From assembly GCA_015655565.1 (NCBI GenBank), contig JAATEU010000059.1:1-6124 (forward strand): 6,124 nucleotides of DNA. The letters run 5' to 3'. The position numbers and the translations under genes are program-made. Within the stretch, counting starts at the first letter, position 1; the number at the start of each line of letters is the position of its first letter. Under the pieces are notes generated by a model. The model was given only the letters and a program-made list of their open reading frames with translations. It was not told where the DNA came from and searched no databases. Of this stretch, positions 4,857-6,124 are shown one piece after another. This DNA comes from Clostridiales bacterium. Lineage in GTDB: Bacteria > Bacillota > Clostridia > Lachnospirales > Lachnospiraceae.

Positions 4857-4870
4857 TGTAATCGCTTACA
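4857..4870. promoter_or_regulatory. cre / LacI-family operator-like site TGTAATCGCTTACA
   Basis: Matches the catabolite-responsive element pattern TGnAAnCGnnnnCA, with symmetric TGTAA/TTACA arms around a central CG. It is bound by CcpA or by a LacI-family sugar regulator. It is 231 bp upstream of the lipoprotein start and 117 bp before a second copy, a spacing compatible with DNA looping. It overlaps the upstream reach of the minus-strand remnant frame. Confidence 0.6.
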
Positions 4871-4973
4871 TTTAAAAATCAGACAACCTCCAAAAATACA
4901 TTGATATCCGTCAATATAAACAATATATAACTGTCTTTTTTGAATATAGTGTACGATATTATAGAAAATTGAA

Positions 4974-4988
4974 TGTAAACGCTTGACA
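4974..4988. promoter_or_regulatory. Second LacI/CcpA-type site TGTAAACGCTTGACA overlapping a TTGACA
   Basis: Shares TGTAAnCGCTT-ACA with the site at 4857-4870 apart from one inserted G. Its right arm contains a perfect TTGACA (4983-4988). The nearest good -10, TATACT at 5011-5016, is 22 bases away, too far for a normal sigma-A pair. Either the promoter uses TATACT with a poor -35 (needing activation), or the TTGACA belongs only to the operator. A third TGTAAAC occurs at 5017-5023. The position is right for controlling the lipoprotein gene. Confidence 0.5.
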
Positions 4989-5024
4989 TTTTCGGCGAAT
5001 AATGTTTAGCTATACTTGTAAACA

Positions 5025-5060
5025 GCAAAATAAAAACGCGGTTAATCGTTTTTATTTTGC
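5025..5060 (+). repeat. Perfect 14-bp hairpin in the lipoprotein gene leader
   Basis: GCAAAATAAAAACG (5025-5038) and CGTTTTTATTTTGC (5047-5060) are exact reverse complements around an 8-base loop. If transcription starts about seven bases after TATACT (5011-5016), the hairpin is at the very 5' end of the mRNA, where such stems protect against decay. It is followed by GGGAAACTG rather than Us, so it is not a usual terminator on the plus strand. It could also be a DNA operator. Confidence 0.7.
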
Positions 5061-5101
5061 CGGGAAACTGAAATACTAATTCAGTCTAGGGAGGATAGAA
5101 T

Positions 5102-6124
5102 ATGAAAAAGTATCCGAAAGTATTAGCACTTATTTTAGCCGCAGCAATGACGGCAGTTTTTGCAGCCGGATGTGGCAGCAGTAACGGCGGCAATTCAACA
5201 GGTACAAAAGAGCCGGCAACTGCAGGTACGACTGAAACAGTACCGGCAGGTACAGGTAAATCCGGAGATTATGATTTCTATATTTTCAACACAAAAGGTG
5301 AAAATGCAGATGCGCTGCAAGCTGCAGTAGATGCCTATTCAGAAGAAACGGGTACGGCTGCAAAAGTATTTTCATTAGGATCCGGTACTGATAGTTCCGA
5401 ATTGTTAAGATCAGAACTTAACTCCAGCAAAATGCCGACTATCTTCTGCTGTATGAATTCGGTAGACTTAGTGGAATTCACAGAAGGCGGATATGCAATG
5501 AACTTATCGGATGCAGCCGATGCGGATTTTCTTCGGTTAGTTGCAGACATTCCCGAAAATCTGCTTTTGGCAGATGCTGCAGGAAGCTATGGTATTCCTT
5601 TTAATATTGAGGGATATGGATACATCGTTGACACAAGAATGCTGGCTGCGTTATTCGGAGAAGAAAATACGGATTCCTTTACCGCAGCATATAAAACAGC
5701 TTCTTATGATGAATTCAAAGCTATGGTGCCGGCAATAACCGATTATATTGATAATAACACGCTGTCAACTATTACATTAAGCGGTCAGAGTTTTGAGCTG
5801 CTTGAGAAATCAGGTCCGGCGGAATCACTGGAAGGTGTATTTTCCATGGCCGGCTCACAGACCTGGACTTACGGTGATCATTTAGTGAATATTGCAATTG
5901 ACGCTCTTTTCCCCAATGCAGCAGCCACTAAGAATGCTACCGCAGAAGAAATTGATGCTGCTGCAGAAGTTTTCAAAGCATATGCGCAGGTTATAGATTT
6001 AAAATCATCTAATGCAAATATTGACAGAGGGGCAGAATTAATTAATACAACCTCCGGCGGTTATGATGCTTCCGTACAGAATTTTGCCGAAGGCAAAGCA
6101 CTCTTTATTAAACAGGGTAACTGG
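5102..6124 (+). CDS. Extracellular solute-binding lipoprotein of a probable sugar ABC transporter, cut by the window edge
   Basis: The 341 visible codons encode a family-1-type solute-binding protein that would be anchored outside the membrane and deliver a sugar or oligosaccharide to an ABC permease expected downstream. Residues 1-23 are a lipoprotein signal peptide (MKKYPKVLALILAAAMTAVF, then AAGC) with the lipidated Cys24. About 30 Gly/Ser/Thr-rich linker residues follow, and the binding domain starts near YDFYIFNTKGENADAL (57-72). GIPFNIEGYGYIVDT (164-178) and FAEGKALFIKQGNW (328-341) are typical of the family. The AGGGAGG ribosome binding site (5088-5094) is seven bases before the ATG. 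The upstream operator-like sites fit carbon control. The substrate cannot be read from sequence. Confidence 0.9.
   Translation, partial: MKKYPKVLALILAAAMTAVFAAGCGSSNGGNSTGTKEPATAGTTETVPAGTGKSGDYDFYIFNTKGENADALQAAVDAYSEETGTAAKVFSLGSGTDSSELLRSELNSSKMPTIFCCMNSVDLVEFTEGGYAMNLSDAADADFLRLVADIPENLLLADAAGSYGIPFNIEGYGYIVDTRMLAALFGEENTDSFTAAYKTASYDEFKAMVPAITDYIDNNTLSTITLSGQSFELLEKSGPAESLEGVFSMAGSQTWTYGDHLVNIAIDALFPNAAATKNATAEEIDAAAEVFKAYAQVIDLKSSNANIDRGAELINTTSGGYDASVQNFAEGKALFIKQGNW

Noticed and set aside
5541..5738. 65-codon plus-strand open frame, and the antisense frame at 5335-5550
   Set aside because: Both overlap the solute-binding lipoprotein frame, which is continuous and family-typical.
1..6124. 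CRISPR array, tRNA, rRNA, insertion sequence or phage genes
   Set aside because: No spaced repeats, tRNA-like cloverleaf, rRNA segments, transposase frame or terminal inverted repeats seen; the gene remnants show no mobile-element ends.

Overview
The window looks like chromosomal DNA from a low-GC, anaerobic Firmicute, most likely a Clostridia/Lachnospiraceae-type organism. The basis is strong AGGAGG-like ribosome binding sites, very AT-rich spacers, and proteins of clostridial character: a C. beijerinckii-type secondary alcohol dehydrogenase, a ThlA-type thiolase and a low-complexity lipoprotein linker on the sugar-binding protein. The assignment is inference from sequence character only.

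Layout. Positions 1-366 (minus) hold the N-terminal 122 codons of an acetyl-CoA acetyltransferase. A ~560 bp divergent spacer (367-927) is rich in dyads and direct repeats, including a near-consensus Rex redox operator at 717-734. A GntR/HutC-type regulator with a UTRA domain follows (928-1647). Its best Shine-Dalgarno lies far upstream and is separated from the start by a perfect 11-bp inverted repeat. Behind it, 1683-1845 is a decayed deoC-like aldolase fragment. A consensus promoter (2036-2063) with a second Rex-like operator just downstream of the -10 (2074-2091) drives an NADP-type secondary alcohol dehydrogenase (2129-3190). A convergent S66 LD-carboxypeptidase/MccF-like peptidase occupies 3247-4260 (minus).

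Positions 4261-5101 contain no intact gene. They hold the peptidase promoter, a weak terminator-like hairpin, two minus-strand gene remnants (the tail of an amino-acid ABC ATPase and an unrecognised C-terminal tail), two LacI/CcpA-type operator-like sites, and a perfect 14-bp hairpin in the leader of the last gene. From 5102 to the window end is a solute-binding lipoprotein of a probable sugar ABC transporter, cut by the edge.

How the parts fit (inference): thiolase makes acetoacetyl-CoA, the entry to acetone/isopropanol and butyrate-type fermentation, and the secondary alcohol dehydrogenase reduces acetone or similar ketones. Rex-type sites upstream of both suggest a redox-controlled solvent/electron-sink module, with the GntR regulator between them adding metabolite control. 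Nothing here is a clearly new system. The most distinctive points are the paired Rex sites, the hairpin-split ribosome binding site of the regulator, the 5' hairpin of the lipoprotein gene, and the three gene remnants.
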